From Citrobacter tructae (GTDB taxonomy: Bacteria > Pseudomonadota > Gammaproteobacteria > Enterobacterales > Enterobacteriaceae): a stretch of 64,000 nucleotides of DNA. The stretch is taken from the NCBI RefSeq assembly GCF_004684345.1, contig NZ_CP038469.1, forward strand, positions 4,092,001-4,156,000, written 5' to 3'. Shown here piece by piece: positions 8,934 to 17,476 of the stretch; position 1 is the stretch's first letter; each line of letters starts with the position of its first letter. The position numbers were made by a program, and so were the translations under genes. The notes under the pieces were generated by a model. It saw only the letters and a program-made list of their open reading frames with translations, was not told where the DNA came from and did not search any database.

Positions 8934-8963
8934 ATTCTTAGTAACTTAACCCGTTAATTCCTG

Positions 8964-8996
8964 AGCCCTGTCGCCTGTGCGACGGGGCTTTCTTCT
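8964..8996 (+). terminator. Terminator after the GTPase gene
   Basis: GCCCTGTCGC and GCGACGGGGC pair (one G-U) around a CTGT loop, followed by TTTCTTCT. It lies 30 nt after the GTPase frame ends and before the DUF932 gene. Confidence 0.65.
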
Positions 8997-9025
8997 ATTG
9001 TTTTCCCGTTATGAGGAGTCTGCTT

Positions 9026-9850
9026 ATGGCCCGTCTGGCTTCGCGCTTTGGCGCAGCAAACCTTATTCGTCGTGACAGTCCGTTAACCCGTGAAGAGTTG
9101 TTTCGGGTGGTGCCCAGTGTGTTCAGTGAGGAGAAGCATGCGTCACGCAGCGCACGGTATACCTGGATACCAACCATTACCGTTCTTGAAAACCTGCAGC
9201 GAGAGGGCTTTCAGCCCTTCTTTGCCTGCCAGACCCGAGTACGTGACCCAGGGCGTCGTGAGCATACAAAGCATATGCTGCGCCTGCGTCGGGAGGGGCA
9301 AATTACCGGCAAACAGGTGCCGGAAATTATTCTGCTCAACTCTCATGACGGCACCAGTTCGTACCAGATGTTGCCGGGATTATTCCGTGCGGTTTGCCAG
9401 AACGGGCTCGTCTGCGGTGAGTCGTTTGGCGAGGTGCGGGTGCCGCACAAAGGGGATGTGGTGAGTCAGGTGATTGAGGGGGCTTATGAAGTGCTGGGGA
9501 TTTTTGACCGTGTGGAGGAGAAACGGGATGCCATGCAGTCACTGATGCTGCCGCCACCTGCACAACAGGCGTTGGCACAGGCTGCATTGACGTACCGTTT
9601 CGGAGAGGACCACCAGCCGGTGACAGTACCTCAGATACTCTCCCCACGCCGCTGGCAGGATGAGAGCAATGATCTGTGGACCACATACCAGCGTATTCAG
9701 GAGAACCTGATTAAGGGCGGGCTCAGTGGTCGGAGTGCAAAAGGCAGGCGAACGCATACCCGCGCCGTGCGTGGTATCGACGGAGATGTGAAGCTCAACC
9801 GGGCTCTTTGGGTGATGGCAGAAGCGATGCTGAGTGGGTTTCAGTCCTGA
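9026..9850 (+). CDS. DUF932 protein (YfjQ/YafZ family)
   Basis: The protein has 274 codons counted from the ATG at 9026, which has a GAGGAG site 8-12 nt upstream and begins MARLASRFG as family members do; an upstream ATG at 9011 would overlap that site. Conserved stretches include RYTWIPTITVLENLQREGFQPFFACQ (cited in parts: WIPTITV, GFQPFF), LRLRREGQ, EIILLNSHDGTSSYQ and FRAVCQNGLVCG, all typical of DUF932 proteins carried by CP4-type islands and plasmids. It is intact, unlike its neighbours. The function is unknown; a link to element maintenance or phage defence has been suggested for relatives but nothing in this sequence proves it. Confidence 0.85.
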   Translation: MARLASRFGAANLIRRDSPLTREELFRVVPSVFSEEKHASRSARYTWIPTITVLENLQREGFQPFFACQTRVRDPGRREHTKHMLRLRREGQITGKQVPEIILLNSHDGTSSYQMLPGLFRAVCQNGLVCGESFGEVRVPHKGDVVSQVIEGAYEVLGIFDRVEEKRDAMQSLMLPPPAQQALAQAALTYRFGEDHQPVTVPQILSPRRWQDESNDLWTTYQRIQENLIKGGLSGRSAKGRRTHTRAVRGIDGDVKLNRALWVMAEAMLSGFQS

Positions 9851-10058
9851 GCTTGTTATCAGAATGTTGGGAAAGGACAGTCCCTGTCCGTTTTACCTCC
9901 ATTGAATTGAGTGTTTTTTCACCGCATTTCACGGTGTGCCGCGTCGGGCCTGCTTCCGGAGGCAGATAAAAAATAGTTCATTCCATGTCCATACCCTGTC
10001 CGCCCCCCTCTTTAGAATCATTTCATATTCAGTCAGTTAACTATTACGGAGATTTAAG

Positions 10059-10736
10059 ATGACACAGGCAGAGCGCCGTCATGACCGGCTGGCTGTCAGG
10101 CTGTCACTGATAATCAGCCGCCTGGTTGCAGGTGAAACGCTGAACATGGCGCGGCTGGCTGCAGAGTTTGGTGTGTCAGTCCGTACCCTGCGACGGGATT
10201 TTCGCGAACGGCTGATGTACCTCGACCTTGAGTATCGACGGGGGCAATGCCGCCTGCGCAGTGCCGGTGGAGGCGTACAGGGCGAGCTGGATGCGCTGAC
10301 CTTTGCTCACCGGGCAGGACTGGCCGATATTTTTCCGGGGCTGGACCGGCGTCTGGCGGGCATGCTGCTCACTGCAGGAGGGATGCCGTGTCTGGTATGG
10401 CAGCCGCCACAGTCTGTGTCCCCGGCCATCTCACTGGTGTTCTACCGTCTTGTCAGTGCCATAACCGCCTGTCAGCGGGTGCTGCTGTTGGCCGAGGGTG
10501 AGCGCTGTGACGGGCTGGCCCCGTACCGCCTGATATCACTCGACGGCTGCTGGTATCTCACTGGTGAACTTAACGGGCATATCACCGTGCATCCTCTGGC
10601 GACTATCCATGCGGTGACAGTTCTGAACACCACTTTTACCCCGCGAAAACGTCTCAGCCATTTAACCACACAGGCGGGCTTTACCCTTAGTAGTTGCGGC
10701 TACGTATACATCGCTGTTTATCCCACTCAACGCTAA
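10059..10736 (+). CDS. YfjR-like DeoR/WYL regulator fused in frame to the antitoxin C-terminus
   Basis: Residues 1 to about 208 match YfjR: an N-terminal HTH (RRHDRLAVRLSLIISRLVAGE, cited as start RRHDRLAVRL, then AAEFGVSVRTLRRDFRER) and a WYL-like domain with APYRLISLDGCWYL. The last 17 residues (TLSSCGYVYIAVYPTQR) are not YfjR: they are the C-terminus of CbeA/YfjZ/YafW-type antitoxins, which normally sit directly before cbtA-type toxins, exactly where the toxin lies here. A deletion joining about 10681-10690 has therefore removed the yfjR end, the intervening island genes and most of the antitoxin, keeping one frame. The regulator's C-terminal tail is lost, so activity is uncertain. Confidence 0.8.
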   Translation: MTQAERRHDRLAVRLSLIISRLVAGETLNMARLAAEFGVSVRTLRRDFRERLMYLDLEYRRGQCRLRSAGGGVQGELDALTFAHRAGLADIFPGLDRRLAGMLLTAGGMPCLVWQPPQSVSPAISLVFYRLVSAITACQRVLLLAEGERCDGLAPYRLISLDGCWYLTGELNGHITVHPLATIHAVTVLNTTFTPRKRLSHLTTQAGFTLSSCGYVYIAVYPTQR

Positions 10737-10755
10737 CTAATTCACGAGAGCAAGC

Positions 10756-11096
10756 ATGAAAACTCTACCTGCTACAATTTCGCGGGCGGCGAAGCCCTGT
10801 CTGTCGCCCGTGGCAGTCTGGCAAATGTTACTGACACGCCTGCTGGAACAGCACTATGGCCTGACGCTAAACGACACGCCGTTCAGTGATGAAACTGTGA
10901 TTCAGGAACACATTGATGCCGGTATCACGCTGGCTGATGCCGTGAATTTTCTAGTGGAAAAATATGAACTGGTTCGTATCGATCGCGGAGGGTTTAACTG
11001 GCAGAGCAATCCCCTTATCTTCGGGCGGTAGATATCCTGCGAGCGCGGCAGGCAACTGGCTTGTTGCGACGGAGCCGTAATAACGCTGTATCGTGA
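10756..11096 (+). pseudogene. CbtA/YkfI-family toxin with a frameshift
   Basis: The frame from ATG 10756 (MKTLPATISRA, then LSPVAVWQMLLTRLLEQHYGL) is nearly identical to YkfI-type toxins of type IV toxin-antitoxin pairs, which act on MreB and FtsZ. At about 11011-11022 the frame slips: the ORF ends at TAG 11029-11031 after 91 codons, but the -1/+2 frame resumes with RAVDILRARQATGLLRRSRNNAVS and stops at 11094-11096, the usual family ending. One missing base near CCCCTTATCTT restores it. The partner antitoxin is reduced to a 17-residue tail in the fused ORF just upstream, so loss of the toxin is expected for survival. Confidence 0.8.
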
Positions 11097-11200
11097 ATAT
11101 TACGGGCAGTACTACTGGTTTTCATCACTATCCGGTGATGCTTGCAGCAAGATGAAGAGGGCAGGGAGGTAATTGCTTACCTGACCCAAATTGCATCCAA
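11097..11200. other. Right end of the island
   Basis: No ORF or RNA is seen between the broken toxin and the ileX terminator. The junction of island and backbone should lie here or in the terminator. No second copy of the tRNA 3' end, and no integrase, was found inside the window. Confidence 0.35.
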
Positions 11201-11237
11201 AGAAAAAGGAGTTAGACGATTTCTCATCTAACTCCTT
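11201..11237 (-). terminator. Terminator of ileX
   Basis: AAGGAGTTAGA (11206-11216) and TCTAACTCCTT (11227-11237) form a perfect 11-bp stem with a 10-nt loop. Read on the minus strand it ends in TTTTTCT, directly downstream of the tRNA. Confidence 0.85.
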
Positions 11238-11245
11238 GTTTTATC

Positions 11246-11321
11246 TGGTGGCCCCTGCTGGACTTGAACCAGCGACCAAGCGATTATGAGTCGCCTGCTC
11301 TAACCACTGAGCTAAGGGGCC
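11246..11321 (-). tRNA. ileX: tRNA-Ile (anticodon CAU, lysidine-modified, reads AUA)
   Basis: The 76-nt cloverleaf on the minus strand starts GGCCCCTTAGCTCAGTGG and has an encoded CCA end (11246-11248). The anticodon loop is CTCATAA, anticodon CAT. The GGCCCC acceptor, TTCAAGT T-loop and location next to mug and rpoD match E. coli ileX, a minor tRNA-Ile2 whose C34 is converted to lysidine by TilS. The gene faces the island with its 3' end, the usual arrangement for tRNA-targeted integration. Confidence 0.95.
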
Positions 11322-11445
11322 GTGGCGGTGGATTATAAAGTAACTCCGCGTAGCAATCCAGCCATAAGCGTACGGATGCTGTTTTTATAAACAATGTGTT
11401 TTCAGTCCGTTATACTTGTTTTCTGATGTATTGTTCGGAGTGATT

Positions 11446-11952
11446 ATGGTTAAGGACATACTGGCGCCGGGGCTGCGGGTGGTTTTTTGCGGCATTAATC
11501 CGGGGCTCTCGTCGGCGGGTACGGGATTTCCCTTTGCGCATCCTGCCAACCGTTTCTGGAAGGTCATCCATCAGGCGGGATTTACCGATCGCCAGCTAAA
11601 ACCAGAAGAGGCGCAACACCTGCTGGACTTCCGCTGTGGCGTGACCAAATTTGTCGACAGGCCGACGGTACAGGCCAATGAAGTAAAGCTACAGGAGATG
11701 CGTAGCGGTGGCCGTAACCTCGTTGAGAAGATAGAAGAGTATCAGCCTACGGCGCTCGCGATTCTGGGAAAGCAGGCGTTTGAGCAAGGTTTTAGCCAGC
11801 GTGGAGCGCAGTGGGGGAAGCAGTCGCTCACCATTGGTGCGACGCAGGTCTGGGTGTTGCCGAATACGAGCGGGTTAAGTCGCATTACGCTGGATAAGTT
11901 AGTGGCGGCGTACCGGGAGTTAGATGACGCTTTGGTCATGCGCGGGATGTAA
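11446..11952 (+). CDS. mug: G/U mismatch-specific uracil/thymine DNA glycosylase
   Basis: The protein has 168 aa, the same as E. coli Mug. The catalytic-loop motif GINPGLSSAGTGFPFAHP (cited as GINPG and FAHPANRFW) and the C-terminal LPNTSGLSR are present. Mug removes ethenocytosine and mismatched uracil from duplex DNA. The start at 11446 (MVKDILAPG) matches the family; the longer frame from 11416 has no counterpart. The gene is monocistronic and convergent with rpoD. Confidence 0.95.
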   Translation: MVKDILAPGLRVVFCGINPGLSSAGTGFPFAHPANRFWKVIHQAGFTDRQLKPEEAQHLLDFRCGVTKFVDRPTVQANEVKLQEMRSGGRNLVEKIEEYQPTALAILGKQAFEQGFSQRGAQWGKQSLTIGATQVWVLPNTSGLSRITLDKLVAAYRELDDALVMRGM

Positions 11953-11979
11953 ATAAAAACGCCACCTTGCGGTGGCGTT
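11953..11979 (-). terminator. rpoD terminator between rpoD and mug
   Basis: AACGCCACC and GGTGGCGTT pair around TTGC. On the minus strand the stem is followed by TTTTATTT, so it ends the rpsU-dnaG-rpoD transcript, and it may also stop mug. Confidence 0.8.
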
Positions 11980-11998
11980 GATGATTGTGCGGCGAGAT

Positions 11999-13843
11999 TT
12001 AATCGTCGAGGAAGCTACGCAGCACTTCAGAACGGCTCGGGTGACGCAGTTTACGCAGCGCCTTCGCTTCAATCTGACGGATACGTTCGCGGGTAACGTC
12101 GAACTGTTTACCCACTTCTTCCAGCGTGTGGTCGGTGTTCATGTCGATACCGAAACGCATACGCAGAACTTTCGCTTCACGTGCTGTCAGGCCAGCCAGA
12201 ACGTCGTGCGTTGCGGCACGCAGGCTCTCGGTGGTGGCAGAGTCCAGCGGCAACTCGAGTGTGGTATCCTCGATGAAATCACCCAGATGCGAATCTTCAT
12301 CGTCGCCGATCGGCGTTTCCATGGAGATAGGCTCTTTGGCGATCTTCAGCACTTTACGGATCTTGTCTTCCGGCATCAGCATGCGTTCAGCCAGTTCTTC
12401 TGGTGTTGGCTCACGACCCATTTCCTGCAGCATCTGGCGAGAGATACGGTTGAGCTTGTTGATAGTCTCAATCATATGCACCGGAATACGGATGGTGCGC
12501 GCCTGGTCTGCGATCGAACGAGTGATCGCCTGACGGATCCACCAAGTTGCATAGGTGGAGAACTTGTAACCGCGACGGTATTCAAACTTATCTACCGCTT
12601 TCATCAGACCGATGTTGCCTTCCTGAATCAGATCGAGGAACTGCAGGCCACGGTTGGTGTATTTCTTAGCGATAGAGATAACCAGACGCAAGTTTGCTTC
12701 AACCATCTCTTTTTTCGCACGGCGGGCTTTCGCTTCACCAATAGACATACGACGGTTGATGTCTTTAACCTGCTCGATGGTCAAACCAGTTTCTTCTTCA
12801 ATCTGGCGCAGTTTCTGCAGCCCGCGATGGACGTCATCTGCCACGTCATGAAGTTTTTCAGACCACGGTTTGTTCATTGCGATTGCTGCGTTGAACCAGG
12901 TTTCGCTGGTTTCGTTGCCGGTGAACAGAGTAATGAAGTTTTTCTTCGGCATTTTGCACTGCTCAACGCAGAGCTTCATGATCAGACGTTCCTGAGTACG
13001 TACGCGGTCCATCATGACGCGCATGCTGTTTACCAGGTAGTCGAACTGCTTCGGCACCAGGCGGAACTGTTTGAACACTTCAGACAGCTTCTGAATTTCT
13101 TCCTGCGCGGCAGCATGGCTGCGGCCTTTCGCTTTGATAGTGTCGCGGGTCGTTTCGTACTGGGTACGCAGCTCACCGAATTTCTCACGCGCTAACTCAG
13201 GGTCGATGCTGTTGTCGTCATCGCTGCTGTCGTCGTCTTCTTCTTCATCTTCGTCTTCGTCGTCATCCATCTCTTCCTGAGAGAGTTCAGAACCAACGTG
13301 CGTCGCCGTTGGCGCCATGTCTTCTTCCGCGTTCGGATCGACAAAGCCGGTGATCAGATCGGAAAGACGCGCTTCTTCAGCTTCTACGCGATCGTACTGC
13401 TCAAGCAGGTAGGTGATGGCTTCCGGGTATTCGGCAACAGAGCATTGAACCTGGTTAATCCCGTCTTCAATACGTTTGGCGATATCAATTTCGCCTTCGC
13501 GGGTTAACAGTTCAACGGTACCCATTTCACGCATATACATGCGTACCGGGTCAGTTGTACGACCGATTTCGGACTCAACGCTGGACAGAACCTGGGCAGC
13601 CGCTTCTTCCGCGTCTTCATCGGTACTGTTGGTGTTTTCAGCAAGCAGCAGATCGTCGGCATCCGGTGCTTCTTCCATCACCTGAATACCCATGTCATTG
13701 ATCATTTGGATGATGTCTTCGATTTGATCTGAATCGACGATATCTTCCGGCAGATGGTCATTGACCTCGGCATAGGTCAGATAGCCTTGCTCCTTACCAC
13801 GTTGGACAAGAAGCTTCAGCTGTGACTGCGGGTTTTGCTCCAT
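11999..13843 (-). CDS. rpoD: RNA polymerase primary sigma factor sigma-70
   Basis: The protein has 614 aa (613 in E. coli) from the ATG at 13843 (MEQNPQSQLK). Region 1.1 is at the N-terminus; region 1.2 includes DPVRMYMREMGTVELLTREGE (cited as MYMREMG). The non-conserved region holds an acidic run of Asp/Glu (about residues 188-215). Region 2 has NLRLVISIAKKY and the -10 recognition helix around YATWWIRQAI. Region 4.2 ends with DVTRERIRQIEAKALRKLR, and LDD is the last triplet. It directs core polymerase to housekeeping promoters. It is the last gene of the macromolecular synthesis operon. The ORF extends 24 codons further upstream, but that part has no family match. Confidence 0.98.
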   Translation of the reverse strand: MEQNPQSQLKLLVQRGKEQGYLTYAEVNDHLPEDIVDSDQIEDIIQMINDMGIQVMEEAPDADDLLLAENTNSTDEDAEEAAAQVLSSVESEIGRTTDPVRMYMREMGTVELLTREGEIDIAKRIEDGINQVQCSVAEYPEAITYLLEQYDRVEAEEARLSDLITGFVDPNAEEDMAPTATHVGSELSQEEMDDDEDEDEEEDDDSSDDDNSIDPELAREKFGELRTQYETTRDTIKAKGRSHAAAQEEIQKLSEVFKQFRLVPKQFDYLVNSMRVMMDRVRTQERLIMKLCVEQCKMPKKNFITLFTGNETSETWFNAAIAMNKPWSEKLHDVADDVHRGLQKLRQIEEETGLTIEQVKDINRRMSIGEAKARRAKKEMVEANLRLVISIAKKYTNRGLQFLDLIQEGNIGLMKAVDKFEYRRGYKFSTYATWWIRQAITRSIADQARTIRIPVHMIETINKLNRISRQMLQEMGREPTPEELAERMLMPEDKIRKVLKIAKEPISMETPIGDDEDSHLGDFIEDTTLELPLDSATTESLRAATHDVLAGLTAREAKVLRMRFGIDMNTDHTLEEVGKQFDVTRERIRQIEAKALRKLRHPSRSEVLRSFLDD

Positions 13844-13984
13844 AAGACGGTATCCACACTTAATTCGTTTGATTGGTGTTGGGCGGTAAAACCGCCAACG
13901 GCAAAACGAGGGCATACTTATATTTTGCCGCTGCCTCTCCGTGCGGCTGTCGGGGGCTTCCCGAACGATATTCGGCAGTTAAGC

Positions 13985-14116
13985 CGTTAAATACTTCATC
14001 CTTCACGTTGTCTCTGCGTTAGCTGCGTTCTCTCATCCTGGTCATGTACTGATGTACGCTCCCAGGAGTTCGTTCACTTGCTGCCTTGATACAACGCGAA
14101 TGATTTTGTCTTTCGC
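13985..14116. repeat. ERIC/IRU-like element in the dnaG-rpoD gap
   Basis: The stretch with TAGCTGCGTTCTCTCATCCT, then a GTAC-rich centre and CTCCCAGGAGTTCGTTCACT, then TGCTGCCTTGATACAACGCG, follows the ERIC (IRU) consensus on one strand, with its imperfect central inverted repeat and the CAACnCGAAT end. It fills most of the 270-bp space between dnaG and rpoD, is transcribed with the operon, and may affect processing of the mRNA between the two genes, where E. coli is known to be cleaved by RNase E. It is divergent from the consensus, so the element type is likely rather than certain. Confidence 0.6.
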
Positions 14117-15862
14117 TTATTTTTTCGCCAGTTCCTGGTTTAGCGTCCAGAGTTCCCGGCGTTCTTCGCTGCTTAAACCGTGTGTGCGCTCACGAGCTAT
14201 CAACTCTTCCTGGCGCAGTTCAAGCATTGAATCAAACATATGGTTGAGTGAGTCGGTGAAGGTTTTTTCCGCGATATCTTTATCTGCTATATCGTCCCAC
14301 ATCGACAGTTTTTCAAGGGTTGCAGCATCATTTGTGCCGCGATAGTGTTCTAACAGTTGTCCGGTGGTCAGACCTGGCTGAGCCAGACAAGTGTTGACCA
14401 GTTCTCTGAATAATCCAAGTCCGGGTAGTTTATTTTGATCCAGAGCGCCCAACGGCGGCACCAGAGGGGCTAAACCCGGGTTCTGTACCAGTAACCCTAT
14501 AAGTATACGCATGGTCGTACGTTTTAGCTGTGGAACAGGACGGGAAGCCCCATTTTCTGCCAGTTTTGGCATTAAACGTTCAAGCTGGCTGTCATCCAGA
14601 ATGCCGAGCTTGTTTCCCAACTCCTGTCGCAGATAAATGCGCAACGTTTCGCCCGGGACCTGAGTGATCAGTGGCAATGCCAGCGTACTGAGCTGTGCGC
14701 GTCCGTCCGGGGTACTCAAATCAACCTGTGGCAACAGGCTGTTAAACAGAAACGCGGAGAGCGGTAAGGCCTGCTCCATCCGGGTTTCAAAAGCATCTTT
14801 CCCTTCTTTACGCACCAGCGTATCGGGATCTTCGCCGTCAGGTAAAAACATAAAGCGTAGCTGGCGTCCGTCCGTCATATATGGCAGCGCGGTTTCCAGC
14901 GCGCGCCATGCGGCATCGCGTCCGGCCCGGTCACCGTCGTAACAACAAATCACGTGGTTCGTCGCACGGAACAACAGCTGGATATGATCGGCAGTGGTTG
15001 ACGTCCCGAGGGATGCCACGGCGTAGTTAATGCCGTATTGTGCCAGCGCGACCACATCCATATAGCCTTCGACCACTAACAGGCGCTGTGGATCGGCGTT
15101 ATCCTGCTGGGCTTCATAAAGGCCATACAACTGGCGGCCTTTATGGAAAATATCGGTTTCCGGGGAGTTCAGGTACTTCGGCAGGGCATCACCCAGCACA
15201 CGTCCACCAAAACCAATGACCCGACCGCGTTTATCGCGGATGGGGAACATAACCCGTTCACGGAAACGATCGTAACTGCGTCCCTGATCGTTGGTAACCA
15301 GCATACCCGCGTCGATCAGCGCCTGACGGTTCTCAGGATTGCCACCAAACCGTTTCAGGACGTTGTCCCAACCGGGGGGCGCAAAACCAATAGCAAAACG
15401 GGTGATAACGTCGCTACTTAATCCTCGCTTTTCCAGGTACTGGCGCGCAGGGGTAGCGGCGGGCTGCATCAGAGACTGTTGATAAAAAGTGTTCAGGCCG
15501 TCCATCAATTGATAGAGACTTTGCCGTTGATGGCGCTCTATCTGACTGGGGCCATTGCCTGCTTCATAAGGCACTTCAAGGTTGTGCATTGCAGCCAGTT
15601 CTTCGACGGTTTCCACAAACTCGAGCTTGTCGTAGTTCATGAGAAAGTCGACGGCGTTGCCATGCGCGCCACACCCAAAGCAGTGATAAAACTGTTTTTC
15701 ACCGTTTACGGTGAAAGATGGGGTTTTTTCGTTATGGAACGGACAGCACGCGTGATAATTCTTGCCCTGCTTTTTCAGCTTAACCCGCGCATCGATGAGA
15801 TCGACGATGTCGGTTCTTGCCAGCAGGTCATTAATAAAAACGCGAGGAATTCGTCCAGCCAT
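14117..15862 (-). CDS. dnaG: DNA primase
   Basis: The protein has 581 aa, the E. coli length. The CHC2 zinc finger is at the N-terminus (CCPFHNEKTPSF, then HCFGCGAHGN). The RNA-polymerase/TOPRIM core includes VVEGYMDVVAL and the acidic CYDGDRAGRDAAWRA. The C-terminal roughly 150 residues are the DnaB helicase-binding domain. DnaG makes the RNA primers for replication and is middle gene of the rpsU-dnaG-rpoD operon; low output relative to rpsU fits the attenuating terminator before it. Confidence 0.98.
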   Translation of the reverse strand: MAGRIPRVFINDLLARTDIVDLIDARVKLKKQGKNYHACCPFHNEKTPSFTVNGEKQFYHCFGCGAHGNAVDFLMNYDKLEFVETVEELAAMHNLEVPYEAGNGPSQIERHQRQSLYQLMDGLNTFYQQSLMQPAATPARQYLEKRGLSSDVITRFAIGFAPPGWDNVLKRFGGNPENRQALIDAGMLVTNDQGRSYDRFRERVMFPIRDKRGRVIGFGGRVLGDALPKYLNSPETDIFHKGRQLYGLYEAQQDNADPQRLLVVEGYMDVVALAQYGINYAVASLGTSTTADHIQLLFRATNHVICCYDGDRAGRDAAWRALETALPYMTDGRQLRFMFLPDGEDPDTLVRKEGKDAFETRMEQALPLSAFLFNSLLPQVDLSTPDGRAQLSTLALPLITQVPGETLRIYLRQELGNKLGILDDSQLERLMPKLAENGASRPVPQLKRTTMRILIGLLVQNPGLAPLVPPLGALDQNKLPGLGLFRELVNTCLAQPGLTTGQLLEHYRGTNDAATLEKLSMWDDIADKDIAEKTFTDSLNHMFDSMLELRQEELIARERTHGLSSEERRELWTLNQELAKK

Positions 15863-15890
15863 AAGCCCCTGTTTTTTTGATGACTTTAAA

Positions 15891-15929
15891 CGAAAATAAG
15901 CCGCGCATTCCTTTCGGAAGCACGGCCTT
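15891..15929 (-). terminator. Partial terminator between rpsU and dnaG
   Basis: On the minus strand GCCGTGCTTCC, a GAAA loop and GGAATGCGCGGC form an imperfect hairpin followed by TTATTTTCG. It matches in place and sequence the T1 attenuator of the E. coli operon, which lets only part of the transcripts reach dnaG. Confidence 0.75.
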
Positions 15930-15974
15930 ACAACTACAACTCAGTCTGAATTGAGAGCCTCAGCCCTCAATAGA

Positions 15975-16229
<255 letters not shown>

Positions 16230-16330
16230 CTACGCCAGCTTATTTCAAAATGGTGCGGAATTTTACTGCAATTGCTGCTGCTTTGTAAAGCACCGACGCG
16301 TTTTTGAAAGGGACTTTTATAAGGAAAGGG

Positions 16331-16365
16331 AGTATACACGAGGCTTCTTCCTTGGGCGAACAAAG
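16331..16365 (-). promoter_or_regulatory. Candidate rpsU operon promoter
   Basis: On the minus strand a TATACT -10 hexamer lies at 16336-16331, with a weak TTCGCC -35 about 18 nt upstream. It is in the right place, 140 nt before rpsU, for the main operon promoter. No clear LexA box was located. Confidence 0.45.
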
Positions 16366-16366
16366 T

Positions 16367-16395
16367 TTTACATCAACCCGCATTCGACCTACACT
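16367..16395 (+). promoter_or_regulatory. tsaD promoter
   Basis: TTTACA at 16367-16372 and TACACT at 16390-16395 are 17 nt apart, and 30 nt before the tsaD ATG. It overlaps the region of the divergent rpsU promoter. Confidence 0.6.
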
Positions 16396-16425
16396 GCGCG
16401 GTATTAGAGCGAGGTAAAACAAGTC

Positions 16426-17439
16426 ATGCGTGTACTGGGAATTGAAACATCCTGCGATGAAACCGGCATCGCCATTTACGACGATGAAAAAGGTCTTTTA
16501 GCCAACCAATTGTATAGTCAGGTGAAATTACACGCTGACTACGGTGGAGTTGTGCCTGAACTGGCTTCGCGCGATCACGTGCGTAAAACCGTTCCGCTGA
16601 TCCAGGCGGCGCTGATTGAAGCAGGGTTAACGGCAAAAGATATTGATGCAGTGGCCTATACCGCAGGACCGGGTTTGGTCGGTGCACTGCTGGTAGGGGC
16701 GACCGTGGGGCGTTCTCTGGCGTTCGCATGGGATGTTCCGGCTATTCCGGTGCACCATATGGAAGGTCATTTGTTGGCACCGATGCTGGAGGATAATCCA
16801 CCGGAATATCCGTTTGTGGCACTGCTGGTCTCCGGCGGACACACGCAGCTGATTAGCGTCACCGGCATTGGCCAGTATGAACTGCTGGGCGAATCGATTG
16901 ATGATGCCGCCGGTGAAGCGTTCGACAAAACGGCCAAACTGCTGGGACTGGATTATCCTGGCGGTCCGATGCTGTCTAAGCTGGCGTCTCAGGGGGTAGA
17001 AAAGCGTTTTGTTTTCCCACGGCCGATGACCGATCGTCCGGGGCTGGATTTCAGCTTCTCTGGCCTGAAAACGTTCGCCGCAAACACCATCCGTAATAAC
17101 GAAAATGACGATCAGACTCGTGCGGATATCGCCCGTGCATTTGAAGATGCGGTGGTCGATACGCTGATGATCAAGTGCAAACGCGCGCTGGATCAAACCG
17201 GCTTTAAGCGTCTGGTGATGGCGGGGGGGGTCAGCGCTAACCGTACTCTGCGGGCGAAGCTGGCGGAGATGATGCAAAAACGCCGTGGCGAAGTGTTCTA
17301 TGCACGCCCGGAATTTTGTACCGATAACGGAGCGATGATTGCCTACGCGGGCATGGTGCGTTTTAAAGCCGGTGCGACGGCAGATCTTGGCGTCACTGTA
17401 CGTCCACGCTGGCCGCTGGCAGAGTTACCGGCGGCGTAA
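16426..17439 (+). CDS. tsaD: tRNA threonylcarbamoyladenosine biosynthesis protein TsaD
   Basis: The protein has 337 aa. It shows the ASKHA-fold start LGIETSCDETGIA, the metal-binding HHMEGH pair of His residues, VSGGHTQL, and DDAAGEAFDKTAKLLGL. TsaD transfers threonylcarbamoyl from TC-AMP to A37 of ANN-reading tRNAs in a complex with TsaB and TsaE. It includes ileX-type tRNAs among its substrates in principle. It is divergent from rpsU, as in E. coli. Confidence 0.97.
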   Translation: MRVLGIETSCDETGIAIYDDEKGLLANQLYSQVKLHADYGGVVPELASRDHVRKTVPLIQAALIEAGLTAKDIDAVAYTAGPGLVGALLVGATVGRSLAFAWDVPAIPVHHMEGHLLAPMLEDNPPEYPFVALLVSGGHTQLISVTGIGQYELLGESIDDAAGEAFDKTAKLLGLDYPGGPMLSKLASQGVEKRFVFPRPMTDRPGLDFSFSGLKTFAANTIRNNENDDQTRADIARAFEDAVVDTLMIKCKRALDQTGFKRLVMAGGVSANRTLRAKLAEMMQKRRGEVFYARPEFCTDNGAMIAYAGMVRFKAGATADLGVTVRPRWPLAELPAA

Positions 17440-17442
17440 TGG

Positions 17443-17468
17443 AAAAAGGGGCGACGATAAGCCGCCCC
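17443..17468 (-). terminator. Terminator of the ttd operon
   Basis: GGGGCG and CGCCCC pair around ACGATAAGC. On the minus strand a TTTTTCC tail follows the stem, so it ends the ttdABT transcript next to the convergent tsaD. Confidence 0.7.
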
Positions 17469-17476
17469 GGCAGGAT

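Noticed and set aside
1..11245. Integrase, IS element or CRISPR array in the island
   Set aside because: No integrase or transposase motifs, no terminal inverted repeats with a transposase, and no regularly spaced repeats were found.
11972..13195. 407-aa ORF opposite rpoD
   Set aside because: It mirrors the highly biased rpoD coding frame and has no recognisable domain.
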